Positions 43,563 to 52,452 of a DNA stretch of 64,000 nt are shown piece by piece. Source of the DNA: UBA3537 sp965662485 (lineage in GTDB: Bacteria > Bacteroidota > Bacteroidia > Flavobacteriales > Flavobacteriaceae); NCBI GenBank assembly GCA_965662485.1, contig CBFIIL010000002.1, forward strand, positions 1-64,000, given 5' to 3'. Every line of letters begins with the position of its first letter. The first letter of the stretch is position 1. The notes beneath the pieces are model-generated. The model ran no database searches. It saw only the letters and a program-made list of their open reading frames with translations, and was not told the origin of the DNA. Both the position numbers and the translations under genes were made by a program.

Positions 43563-44945
43563 ATGAAAAAAACTTTATTTGATAAGGTTTGGGATGCACA
43601 TATAGTAGACACTATTGAAAATGGTCCACAAATCCTATATATTGATAAACACTTAATTCATGAGGTTACTAGTCCTCAAGCATTTAGTGAATTGGAAAAT
43701 AGAAATATACCAATCTTTAGACCCAAACAAATTGTGGCTACTGCTGATCACAACACACCAACACAAAATCAACACCTGCCCGTAAGCGATGAATTATCGA
43801 GACATCAATTGCAGGAATTGGGAAAAAATTGTAAAAAAAATAATATCACCCTGTACGAACTTGGGCATAAGTACAATGGTATTGTTCATGTCATGGCTCC
43901 TGAACTTGGTGTTACTCAACCTGGAATGACCATGGTTTGTGGCGATAGTCATACCTCTACACACGGTGCGTTTGGGACAATCGCTTTTGGAATAGGCACC
44001 AGCCAAGTAGCTCAAGTTTTTGCAAGTCAATGTTTACTTTTAACAAAGCCCAAAAGCCTTAGAGTTACCGTAAATGGAACACTCAATAAAGGTGTTTTAC
44101 CCAAAGATGTGATTTTGTATATCATTTCTAAACTAGGAACTAATTCTGGTACAGGCTATTTTTGTGAATATGCAGGCGATGTTTTTGAAAACATGACTAT
44201 GGAAGGTCGTATGACTGTCTGTAATATGAGTATTGAAATGGGCGCTAGAGGCGGTATGATTGCGCCTGATGAAACGACATTTGAGTATATAAAAGGTCGA
44301 GAATTCGCTCCTAAAGGAAAAGATTTTGAAAACAAAGTTGCTTACTGGAAAACACTTCCTACAGATAATGGTGCTACATTTGACAAAGAGTATGTTTTTG
44401 ATGCCAAAGACATAGAGCCAATGATTACTTACGGTACAAACCCTGGAATGGGGATTAAAATTTCTGAAAATATACCCAATTCAGAAAATGAATCGGACAA
44501 AAAATCTTTGGCTTATATGAACTTTACTGAAGGAGAGTCTTTGATCGGAAAACCTATAAATTATGTTTTTATTGGAAGTTGTACAAACTCTAGAATTGAA
44601 GATTTTCGTGTAGCAGCAAACTATATAAAAGGCAAACAAAAAGCCAAAAATGTTACCGCATGGCTAGTCCCAGGAAGCCGACAAGTTGAAGCGCAAATTA
44701 TTGAAGAAGGGCTAAAAGATATTTTTAAAGCAGCAGGATTTGAACTCAGACAACCAGGATGTTCAGCTTGTTTGGCGATGAATGATGATAAAATTCCGCA
44801 AGGTGAATATTGTGTATCTACTTCAAACAGAAACTTTGAAGGCCGACAAGGGCAAGGATCTCGAACAATACTCGCCAGCCCATTGGTGGCAGCAGCTACT
44901 GCGGTAGAAGGCACAATTATAGATATCTCAAAACAACTCGTGTAA
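43563..44945 (+). CDS. leuC: 3-isopropylmalate dehydratase large subunit
   Basis: A 460-residue aconitase-family protein that, with LeuD, isomerises 2- to 3-isopropylmalate. It has the 4Fe-4S cysteines in IGSCTNSR and in PGCSACLAMN, plus GDSHTSTHGAFGT, a standard LeuC motif. It starts 7 bases after leuA and its stop shares one base with the leuD start (TAATG). Confidence 0.97.
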   Translation: MKKTLFDKVWDAHIVDTIENGPQILYIDKHLIHEVTSPQAFSELENRNIPIFRPKQIVATADHNTPTQNQHLPVSDELSRHQLQELGKNCKKNNITLYELGHKYNGIVHVMAPELGVTQPGMTMVCGDSHTSTHGAFGTIAFGIGTSQVAQVFASQCLLLTKPKSLRVTVNGTLNKGVLPKDVILYIISKLGTNSGTGYFCEYAGDVFENMTMEGRMTVCNMSIEMGARGGMIAPDETTFEYIKGREFAPKGKDFENKVAYWKTLPTDNGATFDKEYVFDAKDIEPMITYGTNPGMGIKISENIPNSENESDKKSLAYMNFTEGESLIGKPINYVFIGSCTNSRIEDFRVAANYIKGKQKAKNVTAWLVPGSRQVEAQIIEEGLKDIFKAAGFELRQPGCSACLAMNDDKIPQGEYCVSTSNRNFEGRQGQGSRTILASPLVAAATAVEGTIIDISKQLV

Positions 44946-45541
44946 TGGAAAAATTTTCAACTCTAATATCCACAACAATTCCATTAAATATCTCTAATGT
45001 TGATACCGATCAAATTATTCCTGCACGTTTTTTAAAGGCTACTGATAAAAAGGGATTTGGTGATAATTTATTTAGAGATTGGCGTTATGATAAACAAGAT
45101 AATTTAATTTCAGATTTTGCTCTGAATAATCAAAAATACACAGGCAGTATTCTTGTTGCTGGTGATAATTTTGGTTGCGGATCTAGTCGCGAACATGCAG
45201 CTTGGGCGCTTGCAGGGTTTGGATTTAAGGTGATTATTTCCAGCTTTTTCGCTGATATTTTTAAAGGAAATGCACTAAATAATGGTCTTCTACCGATTCA
45301 AGTTTCAGAAGATATTCTTCAACAATTGTTCCAGGTGGTAGAAAAAAATGCCAATATTCAATTTAAAATTAACCTTGAGGCTCAAACATTATCGGTCTTA
45401 GGAACAGATATTAAAACTACATTTGACATTGACCCCTACAAAAAAACATGTCTTATCAACGGATATGATGACATTGACTATTTGTTAAGCAAAAAAGATA
45501 AAATTGAAGCCTTTGAACTTCAAAAAACACAATCCCTATGA
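44945..45541 (+). CDS. leuD: 3-isopropylmalate dehydratase small subunit
   Basis: A 198-residue swivel-domain subunit with the LeuD signatures DTDQIIPARFLK near 22-33 and GDNFGCGSSREHAAWAL near 72-88. It completes the isomerase with LeuC. The stop codon overlaps the leuB ATG (ATGA), indicating coupled translation. Confidence 0.97.
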   Translation: MEKFSTLISTTIPLNISNVDTDQIIPARFLKATDKKGFGDNLFRDWRYDKQDNLISDFALNNQKYTGSILVAGDNFGCGSSREHAAWALAGFGFKVIISSFFADIFKGNALNNGLLPIQVSEDILQQLFQVVEKNANIQFKINLEAQTLSVLGTDIKTTFDIDPYKKTCLINGYDDIDYLLSKKDKIEAFELQKTQSL

Positions 45542-46656
45542 ACTTAAAAATTGCTGTACTACCAGGAGATGGTATTGGCCCAGAAGTTACAGAACAAGCT
45601 GTTAAGGTTTTGAATGCAATTGCTCAAAACTTCAACCATAAATTTGAATATACATACGCCGATGTTGGTGCCATTGCAATAGACAACCACAACGACCCAT
45701 TACCAGAAAGCACACTTGATTTGTGTAAATCCACTGATGCTATCCTTTTTGGCGCTATTGGTGATCCAAAATATGATAATAATCCATCGGCAAAAGTACG
45801 TCCAGAACAAGGGCTTCTAAAACTAAGAAAAGAACTAGAGCTGTTTGCAAATATCAGACCCGTTAAGGCTTATGACAAGTTACTTAAAAAGTCTCCTTTA
45901 AAGAAAAGCATCATTAGAGGTACAGATATTAGCATTTATAGAGAACTTACAGGCGGATTGTATTTTGGAGAAAAGAAAATAAGTGATGACGGCAACACGG
46001 CTTCAGATTTATGTACCTATAGTCGTCTAGAAATTGAGCGTATATCACACCTAGCTTTTAAAGCAGCTCAAAAAAGAAATAAAAAAGTAACACTTGTCGA
46101 TAAAGCCAATGTTTTGGAAAGCTCAAGATTGTGGCGCAAGGTCGTAACTGAAATAGGAAAAGAATATTCTGATGTAGAACTTGCATTTCTGTTTGTAGAC
46201 AACGCTGCTATGCAAATGATTTTAAATCCTACCCAATTTGATGTCATTCTTACAGAGAACTTATTTGGTGATATTATCAGTGATGAAGCCAGCGTTATTG
46301 GAGGTTCTATTGGCTTATTGGCCTCTGCGTCTGTTGGGGGGAAATTTGCAATGTTTGAACCCATTCACGGCTCTTATCCTCAAGCTACAGGAAAAGGGAT
46401 TGCAAATCCTGTTGCTTCAATACTTTCTGCAGCAATGCTACTAGATCATTTTGACTTGAAAGAAGAAGCCGATATGATAAGAAAAGCAGTGGACAAATCT
46501 TTACATTTACAGATTACAACACCTGATTTGAATCAAAAATACGATAACGTAACGACAAGTAAAGTAGGCGATTTTATTGAAGATTTTATCAATAATCCTG
46601 AGGATTCTAATCTGAATTTTTCTAATATATATTTAGGACAGTCTACGATTATTTAA
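45538..46656 (+). CDS. leuB: 3-isopropylmalate dehydrogenase
   Basis: A 372-residue NAD+-dependent decarboxylating dehydrogenase. It begins with LPGDGIGPEV, and has the substrate-binding Arg residues in RPEQGLLKLRKEL, the Tyr of YRELTGGLYFGEKK, and the metal Asp in DNAAMQM and LFGDIISDEASVIGGSIGLLASAS. It ends the leuACDB operon and is followed by a strong terminator. Confidence 0.97.
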   Translation: MNLKIAVLPGDGIGPEVTEQAVKVLNAIAQNFNHKFEYTYADVGAIAIDNHNDPLPESTLDLCKSTDAILFGAIGDPKYDNNPSAKVRPEQGLLKLRKELELFANIRPVKAYDKLLKKSPLKKSIIRGTDISIYRELTGGLYFGEKKISDDGNTASDLCTYSRLEIERISHLAFKAAQKRNKKVTLVDKANVLESSRLWRKVVTEIGKEYSDVELAFLFVDNAAMQMILNPTQFDVILTENLFGDIISDEASVIGGSIGLLASASVGGKFAMFEPIHGSYPQATGKGIANPVASILSAAMLLDHFDLKEEADMIRKAVDKSLHLQITTPDLNQKYDNVTTSKVGDFIEDFINNPEDSNLNFSNIYLGQSTII

Positions 46657-46675
46657 TCGTTTTGAAAACAACCCA

Positions 46676-46714
46676 TAAAAAAAGCCTTATGCAAAAATGC
46701 ATAAGGCTTTTTTA
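46676..46714. terminator. Bidirectional terminator between leuB and the RNase G gene
   Basis: AAAGCCTTATGCA at 46681-46693 and TGCATAAGGCTTT at 46698-46710 form a perfect 13-base-pair stem with an AAAA loop, flanked by A and T runs. It separates two convergent genes. Confidence 0.9.
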
Positions 46715-46715
46715 G

Positions 46716-48263
46716 TTACAATTTAATTGTTTTGCCGTTATCGTTTTTAAAACGATATTCTAAATATGTGTAAGCATCTCTTGGCATAATTTTTACCCAT
46801 TTTTTGTGTTTAAAATACCATTTCAAACGAATTGATGGGAACCCTTTTGTAATAAAGGCGGCAATAAAAGGGTGTGTGTTTAAAGTCACTCTTTTATGTC
46901 CTTTTTTGATAATTTGATCGAGTTGATGATTAATTTTGTCTATCAAAACAATTGGAGCTTCTACCTCAGAACCATTCGTTCCGTTTGGATTTGCTTCTTT
47001 TGTTTTGATATTCATTTCTGGACGAACACGCTGACGTGTGATTTGAATAAGTCCAAATTTACTCGGTGGCAAAATTTTATGTTTTGCCCGATCGTCTTTC
47101 ATTTCATCTCTTAAATGGTTGAACAGTTTTTTGCGATTCTCAGCACTATTCATGTCAATGAAGTCTACTACAATAATTCCACCCATGTCACGAAGTCTAA
47201 ATTGCCTTGCAAGTTCTGTTGCTGCAATTATATTGACTTCAATGGCAGTATCTTCTTGGTTTCTCTCTTTACTTGTTCTATTCCCACTATTGACATCTAC
47301 AACATGAAGGGCTTCTGTGTGCTCTACAATAAGATACGCTCCTTTTGGTAATGAAACTGTTTTTCCAAAGGATGTTTTTATTTGACGTTCAATTCCATAT
47401 TTTTCAAAAATTGGAGTTTTGGAATTGTAGTGTTTAACAATAGATTCTTTGTGAGGTGCAATTTCAAATACGTAATCTTTTATTTTCTCACAAAGGTCCT
47501 TATTATCTACAGTTATTTTTGTAAAACTGTCATTAAATATATCTCTCAGAATAGACGAAGCTTTATTCATTTCACCCAAAACTTTGCTAGGCATATGTGC
47601 CTTGGGAATACTTCTACAAACAGCTTCCCATTTTGTATACAAGTTTTGTAAATCTTTATCAAGTTCTGCTACCTTTTTGCCTTTGGCAACAGTTCTAATA
47701 ATGACCCCAAATCCTTTTGGTGTAATGCTTTTTACTAATCGTTTTAATCGCTCTTTTTCTGCACGACTTTCAATTTTTTGAGAAATTGAAATACGATCCG
47801 AAAATGGCACCAAAACCAAATAGCGCCCAGCAAATGATATTTCTGAACTAATTCTTGGTCCCTTAGATGATATTGGCTCTTTTACAATTTGAACCAATAA
47901 AGTTTGATTTGGATGAATAACTTTATCTATTTTACCATCTTTATGGATGTCTTTTTCATAAGAAAAATCTTTAAGAGAAAAGTCTTTTTGTTTACCTGTG
48001 CTTACACTTTTTATGAATTTCAATAATGAAGGTAATTTTGGCCCCAAATCATGATAATGCAAAAATGCATCTTTGTGATACCCCACATTAACAAATGCGG
48101 CGTTGAGTCCGGGAATAGATTTTCTAACTTTGGCTAAAAACACATCGCCAACAGAAAATTTATTATTTTCCTTGTCTTTTTGAAATTCAATTAGTTTTCC
48201 ATCTTTTAATAAGGCAAAATCAACATTGTCTGAACTGGATCGAATTATTAATTCTTTATTCAT
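46716..48263 (-). CDS. rng: Ribonuclease E/G family protein
   Basis: A 515-residue endoribonuclease of the RNase E/G family, which processes rRNA and decays mRNA. Conserved stretches are VGDVFLAKVRKSIPGLNAAFVNVGYHKDAFLH (S1 domain, about 38-69), VDVNSGNRTSKE and GGIIVVDFIDM (metal-site Asp region, about 327-370), and ITRQRVRPEM. It lacks the long C-terminal scaffold of E. coli RNase E, so it is nearer RNase G in layout. It lies downstream of the HU and small basic protein genes, separated from them by a terminator-like hairpin. Confidence 0.94.
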   Translation of the reverse strand: MNKELIIRSSSDNVDFALLKDGKLIEFQKDKENNKFSVGDVFLAKVRKSIPGLNAAFVNVGYHKDAFLHYHDLGPKLPSLLKFIKSVSTGKQKDFSLKDFSYEKDIHKDGKIDKVIHPNQTLLVQIVKEPISSKGPRISSEISFAGRYLVLVPFSDRISISQKIESRAEKERLKRLVKSITPKGFGVIIRTVAKGKKVAELDKDLQNLYTKWEAVCRSIPKAHMPSKVLGEMNKASSILRDIFNDSFTKITVDNKDLCEKIKDYVFEIAPHKESIVKHYNSKTPIFEKYGIERQIKTSFGKTVSLPKGAYLIVEHTEALHVVDVNSGNRTSKERNQEDTAIEVNIIAATELARQFRLRDMGGIIVVDFIDMNSAENRKKLFNHLRDEMKDDRAKHKILPPSKFGLIQITRQRVRPEMNIKTKEANPNGTNGSEVEAPIVLIDKINHQLDQIIKKGHKRVTLNTHPFIAAFITKGFPSIRLKWYFKHKKWVKIMPRDAYTYLEYRFKNDNGKTIKL

Positions 48264-48452
48264 AGTGTTAATTTTAATCTATACAACAGTTGTTGCACAG
48301 ATGGATGATACAATAATTTATATTTACTCGAACATATTTTCTTGTAAATTAAATTTTCACAGGATTTAATCCCGTTAAATTCAGTTTGTTAATTAGGTAA
48401 AATCAACAAAGCATGAATTTGATTTCAATGAACGTTTGTTTTAAAACTGAAA

Positions 48453-48470
48453 AAGTAGCAAATGCTACTT
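48453..48470 (-). terminator. Terminator hairpin after the small basic protein gene
   Basis: Read on the minus strand AAGTAGCA-TT-TGCTACTT is a perfect inverted repeat running into a short T tract. It lies 7 bases after the stop codon of the 29-residue basic protein. The rest of the 214-base gap to rng (48264-48477) shows no further gene and no clear promoter. Confidence 0.7.
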
Positions 48471-48477
48471 AATCAAT

Positions 48478-48567
48478 TTACTTTTTTTTGTGTCGGTTTG
48501 CACGACGACGTTTCTTACGCTTGTGCGTAGCTACCTTGTGTCTTTTACGTTTTTTACCACTGGGCAT
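48478..48567 (-). CDS. 29-residue highly basic protein (probable small ribosome-associated protein)
   Basis: A very short gene: ATG at 48567, stop at 48478. It begins MPSGKKRKRHKVATHKRKK and ends RRRANRHKKK. About two thirds of the residues are Lys, Arg or His, and there is no acidic residue. Codon choice is rich in CGT for Arg, unlike the AT-rich average, as in ribosomal protein genes. The pattern recalls the small COX24/AURKAIP1-type (bS22/mS38-like) ribosomal proteins, though this is an impression by eye and not an alignment. It follows the HU gene by 22 bases and is closed by a hairpin terminator, so it is probably co-transcribed with HU. Too short for most gene callers. Confidence 0.75.
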   Translation of the reverse strand: MPSGKKRKRHKVATHKRKKRRRANRHKKK

Positions 48568-48589
48568 ATATAACTTTTTTTATAATTAA

Positions 48590-48880
48590 TTAATTTACTT
48601 TAACCTTCTTTTTTACACCTTCAAGAAATACTTTTGAAGGCTTAAATGATGGTATGTTATGTGCAGGTATTTTAATAGATGTATTTTTTAAAATATTTCT
48701 GCCAATTTTTTCTGCACGTGTTTTAATCACGAAACTACCAAAACCTCTGAGGTATACGTTGTCGCCAGATTCTAAAGATCCTTTTACTTCATTCATAAAA
48801 GACTCCACTGTTGCCAAAACGTCTGCTTTTTCAATTCCTAGCTGATTAGAAATTTTTGTTACAATTTCTGCTTTTGTCAT
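48590..48880 (-). CDS. HU/IHF family DNA-binding protein
   Basis: A 96-residue nucleoid protein of the HU/IHF family. It starts MTKAEIVTKISNQLGIEKADV, has GDNVYLRGFGSFVIKTRAEKIGRN in the saddle region, and the family Pro-containing arm (IKIPAHNIPSFKPSK). It bends and compacts DNA. It has a good promoter of its own and diverges from mutY; the 29-residue basic gene follows on the same strand. Confidence 0.96.
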   Translation of the reverse strand: MTKAEIVTKISNQLGIEKADVLATVESFMNEVKGSLESGDNVYLRGFGSFVIKTRAEKIGRNILKNTSIKIPAHNIPSFKPSKVFLEGVKKKVKVN

Positions 48881-48918
48881 TATATAGCACTTTTAAGTTA
48901 ATGTCATTTAAGGGCCTG

Positions 48919-48950
48919 CAAATATATGTATTTTATATTCAATATTTCAA
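48919..48950 (-). promoter_or_regulatory. Promoter of the HU gene
   Basis: On the minus strand a TTG box (48948-48950) and TATATTTG (48919-48926) are spaced by 21 bases. Both boxes and the spacing match the Bacteroidota promoter, the same spacing as for miaB and groES. Confidence 0.75.
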
Positions 48951-48984
48951 TCCTTGAGAATTAAAATTTATCCGTTGAATAGTT

Positions 48985-48992
48985 TATTTTTG
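48985..48992 (+). promoter_or_regulatory. -7 promoter box of mutY
   Basis: TATTTTTG matches TAnnTTTG, 19 bases before the chosen ATG at 49012. It lies in an 18-base stretch identical to the nadE promoter. No clean -33 box. Confidence 0.55.
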
Positions 48993-49011
48993 TTGCTGAT
49001 GCTTGAAAAAA

Positions 49012-50052
49012 ATGAACTTTAATTCAAAATTAACCTATTGGTATTCAGTACACAAAAGAGATTTGCCGTGGCGCGCCTCCAAAGATCCCTACAAAATTTG
49101 GCTGTCGGAAATCATACTTCAACAAACCCAAATTCAGCAAGGAATGCCCTATTATTTAAAATTTATTGAGCATTATCCTTCTGTTTTTGATCTTGCAAAT
49201 GCATCAGAAGACGAGGTATTAAAAGATTGGCAAGGACTAGGATATTATTCCAGAGCACGAAATTTGCACAAAACCGCAATATTTGTTGCTAAAGAATTAA
49301 ACGGAATATTTCCAGAAAACTATAAAGATTTATTAGCGCTCAAAGGGGTTGGAGACTATACTGCAAGTGCTATTGCCTCAATTTGCTTTGAAGAAAAAAC
49401 CGCCGTTGTCGATGGAAATGTGTATAGAGTGTTATCTCGTTTTTATGGAATTGATATCCCTATAAATTCAACACAAGGAATTAAAGAATTCAAAACAATT
49501 GCCACATCACTTTTACCAAACAAAAATATTGGCGACTACAATCAAGCCATCATGGAGTTTGGTGCTATACAATGTAGACCCAAATCTCCAGATTGTTCAA
49601 AATGCCCTATTGCCATGGATTGCGTTGCGTTCAACACTGGGAGGATTCAGGAGCTTCCTGTAAAATTGAAAAAAATTAAGATTAAAAAAAAGTATTTTAA
49701 TTTTTTGGTGATTCAATCCAGAGACCAAGAAACAATTTTGGAACAACGCATTTCCAATGGAATTTGGCAAAACCTATATCAGTTTCCATTAGTTGAAACA
49801 TCAAAATCTGAAACTATTTTTGACTTAAATCAAAAAATAGAAAAGAAAATTATTAAAAATTTAGTCATTGATTCCATATCACTACACAACAAAAAAGATA
49901 TTGTTCATAAATTATCTCATCAAGAACTTCATATCAAATTTTGGATTATTCAAACTTCAAGCACTTTGAAAAATGGCATAAAATGGTCTAAAATTTCAAA
50001 ATTCGCAGTCCCTGTTGTCATAGATCGATTTATTAAGGAGTTTCAATCGTAA
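49012..50052 (+). CDS. mutY: A/G-specific adenine glycosylase MutY
   Basis: A 346-residue DNA glycosylase that removes A mispaired with 8-oxoG. It has LPWR near the N-terminus, the catalytic Glu in SEIILQQTQ, the helix-hairpin-helix LKGVGDYTASAIAS, the catalytic Asp in VVDGNVYRVLSR, and a 4Fe-4S loop C-x6-C-x2-C-x5-C (CRPKSPDCSKCPIAMDC). A Nudix-like domain for 8-oxoG recognition follows. The frame could start at TTG 49003, but ATG 49012 fits the family and the promoter distance better. ssb follows after 54 bases. Confidence 0.96.
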   Translation: MNFNSKLTYWYSVHKRDLPWRASKDPYKIWLSEIILQQTQIQQGMPYYLKFIEHYPSVFDLANASEDEVLKDWQGLGYYSRARNLHKTAIFVAKELNGIFPENYKDLLALKGVGDYTASAIASICFEEKTAVVDGNVYRVLSRFYGIDIPINSTQGIKEFKTIATSLLPNKNIGDYNQAIMEFGAIQCRPKSPDCSKCPIAMDCVAFNTGRIQELPVKLKKIKIKKKYFNFLVIQSRDQETILEQRISNGIWQNLYQFPLVETSKSETIFDLNQKIEKKIIKNLVIDSISLHNKKDIVHKLSHQELHIKFWIIQTSSTLKNGIKWSKISKFAVPVVIDRFIKEFQS

Positions 50053-50106
50053 TTGTTATTTTTTTGAATATCTTTATATTTTATAAATCTGCTTAAAATT
50101 CTAATT

Positions 50107-50550
50107 ATGTCTGGAACACTAAACAAAGTGATGCTCATAGGCCATTTGGGTGATAACGTTAAAATTCATTATTTTGACGATAGTAATTGTGTAGGTCGTT
50201 TCCCTTTGGCGACCAATGAAACATACACCAATAAACAAACCAATGAAAAAGTTACTAATACAGAATGGCACAATGTTGTGGTGCGTAATAAGGCAGCTGA
50301 AATCTGTGAAAAATACCTCAAAAAAGGAGATCGTGTTTATGTAGAAGGACGACTGAAAACGAGAAAATGGCAAGACGACAACAACAATGATCGCTATTCT
50401 ACAGAAATTATTTGTACAGATTTTACATTTTTGACCGCAAAAAATGAACAAACTCAACAAGGTGGTAATTCCGTTCCTGTAAACACCACAGCAGCGCCAA
50501 CTCAAACCACTACAAGTAAAAATGAGGGCGCAGATGATTTGCCATTTTAA
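50107..50550 (+). CDS. ssb: Single-stranded DNA-binding protein
   Basis: A 147-residue protein with an N-terminal OB-fold (NKVMLIGHLGDNVKIHY, TEWHNVVVRNKAAEICEKYLKKGDRVYVEGRLKTRKW), a Gln/Thr-rich flexible linker, and the acidic partner-binding tail DDLPF. It coats single-stranded DNA in replication and repair. It is placed between mutY and gldE, a common flavobacterial order. Confidence 0.97.
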   Translation: MSGTLNKVMLIGHLGDNVKIHYFDDSNCVGRFPLATNETYTNKQTNEKVTNTEWHNVVVRNKAAEICEKYLKKGDRVYVEGRLKTRKWQDDNNNDRYSTEIICTDFTFLTAKNEQTQQGGNSVPVNTTAAPTQTTTSKNEGADDLPF

Positions 50551-50572
50551 TTGTATTACCAACTAAAAAACT

Positions 50573-51892
50573 TTGGAAGCTGACCTTATTTTTTTAAATT
50601 CCATTGATACAACCCTAGCATTTGGCGGGTTATTTCTTATCATTCTATTGTGCTGTTCTGCTCTAATTTCTGGTGCAGAAGTTGCTCTTTTTTCACTTAC
50701 AAAAGTTGATTTGGAAGCTGAAGAGAACAATCCTTCAAAAGCCTTAAACATTATAAACTCACTTTTGCGTCGTCCAAAGAAGTTGTTAGCAACTATTTTG
50801 GTAGCTAATAATTTTATAAACATCGGAATTGTTATCCTCTTTGCAGCATTGAGCGAACGTCTATTTAGTGGTATTAATTCCAAAATTAACCTTATTCTTT
50901 TTAAGATTGATCTTGTATTTTTTGTGGAGGTTTTCATTATTACTTTTCTCATTTTATTGTTTGGAGAAATCTTACCAAAAGTTTATGCCAACAGAAATAA
51001 TTTGAAGTTTTCAAAATTTATGGCAAGACCGCTACAAGTTTTAGATGTTTTATTTTCACCAATTAGCATGCCTATGCGAAAGGTTACTTTGTTAATTCAC
51101 AAACGATTAGGTAAACAAAAATCAAACTTAAATGTTGATTATCTTTCTCAAGCTTTGGAGCTAACAAGTGAAGAAGACACAACAAAAGAAGAACAAAAAA
51201 TTCTTCAAGGAATTGTGTCATTTGGAAATACCGACACAAAACAAGTGATGCGTCCACGCATTGATATTTTTGGACTTGAAAGCACATTAAGCTTTAAGGA
51301 AATTATTCCACAAATAATTGCTAATGGGTATTCTAGAATTCCAGTTTATGACAACTCTATAGATTCTGTTTCAGGAATTTTATATGCAAAAGATTTATTA
51401 CCACATTTAAACAAAAAAGAATTTGATTGGAACAGTTTACTACGAACACCATTATTTGTTCCCGAAAACAAAAAATTGGACGACTTAATGGTGGATTTTC
51501 AGGAAAAGAAAATACACTTGGCGATTGTTGTAGACGAATATGGCGGTACATCAGGAGTTGTTTCTTTGGAAGATGTTATTGAGGAAATCGTTGGAGATAT
51601 TAGTGATGAATTTGATGATGATGATTTGATTTATTCAAAAATTGATGATTTTAATTATGTGTTTGAAGGCAAAACAACTCTAAAAGATTTTTATAGAATT
51701 ATAAAACTCGAAGACGAGTCTGTTTTTGAACACAAAAAAGGAGAAGCTGAAACCCTTGCAGGGTTTGTTCTTGAAATTTCTAAAAGCTTTCCGAAAATTA
51801 AATCCAAAATAAAATTTAACACATTCACTTTTGTTATTGAAAGCATCGATAATAAAAGAATAAAACAATTAAAAGTTACACTTAAAAAATAA
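50573..51892 (+). CDS. gldE: Gliding motility-associated protein GldE (CBS/CorC-type membrane protein)
   Basis: A 439-residue membrane protein: an N-terminal DUF21/CNNM-type membrane region with three or four helices (about 13-35, 75-95, 105-145), two CBS domains (about 215-340, with VMRPRIDIFGLE and IVVDEYGGTSGVVSLEDVIEEIVGDI) and a CorC/HlyC C-terminal domain. Pairing with gldD downstream identifies it as GldE. The start is TTG at 50573, because a stop codon lies three codons upstream and no ATG occurs before conserved sequence. The stop shares one base with the gldD ATG (TAATG). Confidence 0.94.
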   Translation: MEADLIFLNSIDTTLAFGGLFLIILLCCSALISGAEVALFSLTKVDLEAEENNPSKALNIINSLLRRPKKLLATILVANNFINIGIVILFAALSERLFSGINSKINLILFKIDLVFFVEVFIITFLILLFGEILPKVYANRNNLKFSKFMARPLQVLDVLFSPISMPMRKVTLLIHKRLGKQKSNLNVDYLSQALELTSEEDTTKEEQKILQGIVSFGNTDTKQVMRPRIDIFGLESTLSFKEIIPQIIANGYSRIPVYDNSIDSVSGILYAKDLLPHLNKKEFDWNSLLRTPLFVPENKKLDDLMVDFQEKKIHLAIVVDEYGGTSGVVSLEDVIEEIVGDISDEFDDDDLIYSKIDDFNYVFEGKTTLKDFYRIIKLEDESVFEHKKGEAETLAGFVLEISKSFPKIKSKIKFNTFTFVIESIDNKRIKQLKVTLKK

Positions 51893-52452
51893 TGACTCGG
51901 TTTTTTATTTTAATGATTTGTTTGTGTTGGTCATGCCAAGATGTAAGTGTGCCTAAGCCAAAAGCATTTTTAAGTCTAGATTACCCAAAAGCAAATTATC
52001 AAAATATTGAACCTCAACTGCCTTTCACATTTGATAAAAACAAACTATCCACAGTTGAAACCATATCAAAAAATAAAAAAAAATTAGGATTAAATCTCAA
52101 CTATCCATCATTGAATGCTACAGTTTATTTGACCTACAATACATTAAATAGCAATCTTAAAAATTATATTTCTGAAGCGCAATCCATAACACAAAAACAT
52201 GCAAAAATGGCAAGAGAGGTTTCGGAGCGTGCTTTTAAAAATGAACAAACCAATGTTTATGGAAAACTATTCGATTTAAAAGGCCCAGTAGCCTCTCAAA
52301 TTCAATTTTTTGTTTCAGACAAAAAGAAACATTTCCTTTCTGGTGCATTGTACTTTAAAGCACGTCCAAATTATGACTCATTATTCCCTGCTGTTGATTA
52401 TATCAAAAATGACGTCGTACGGTTTATGGAAAGTTTGCGTTGGAAAAATTAA
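51892..52452 (+). CDS. gldD: Gliding motility lipoprotein GldD
   Basis: A 186-residue lipoprotein with the signal ending in LCWSC (Cys15) and the GldD features PKPKAFLSLDYPKANYQ and SDKKKHFLSGALYFKARPNYDSLFP. It is needed for gliding in studied flavobacteria; its exact role is not known. It is translationally coupled to gldE and converges with thiL with a 4-base overlap of the 3' ends. Confidence 0.94.
   Translation: MTRFFILMICLCWSCQDVSVPKPKAFLSLDYPKANYQNIEPQLPFTFDKNKLSTVETISKNKKKLGLNLNYPSLNATVYLTYNTLNSNLKNYISEAQSITQKHAKMAREVSERAFKNEQTNVYGKLFDLKGPVASQIQFFVSDKKKHFLSGALYFKARPNYDSLFPAVDYIKNDVVRFMESLRWKN

Noticed and set aside
43794..44030. Antisense frame within leuC
   Set aside because: It overlaps the conserved Fe-S dehydratase coding sequence completely and shows no protein-like features.
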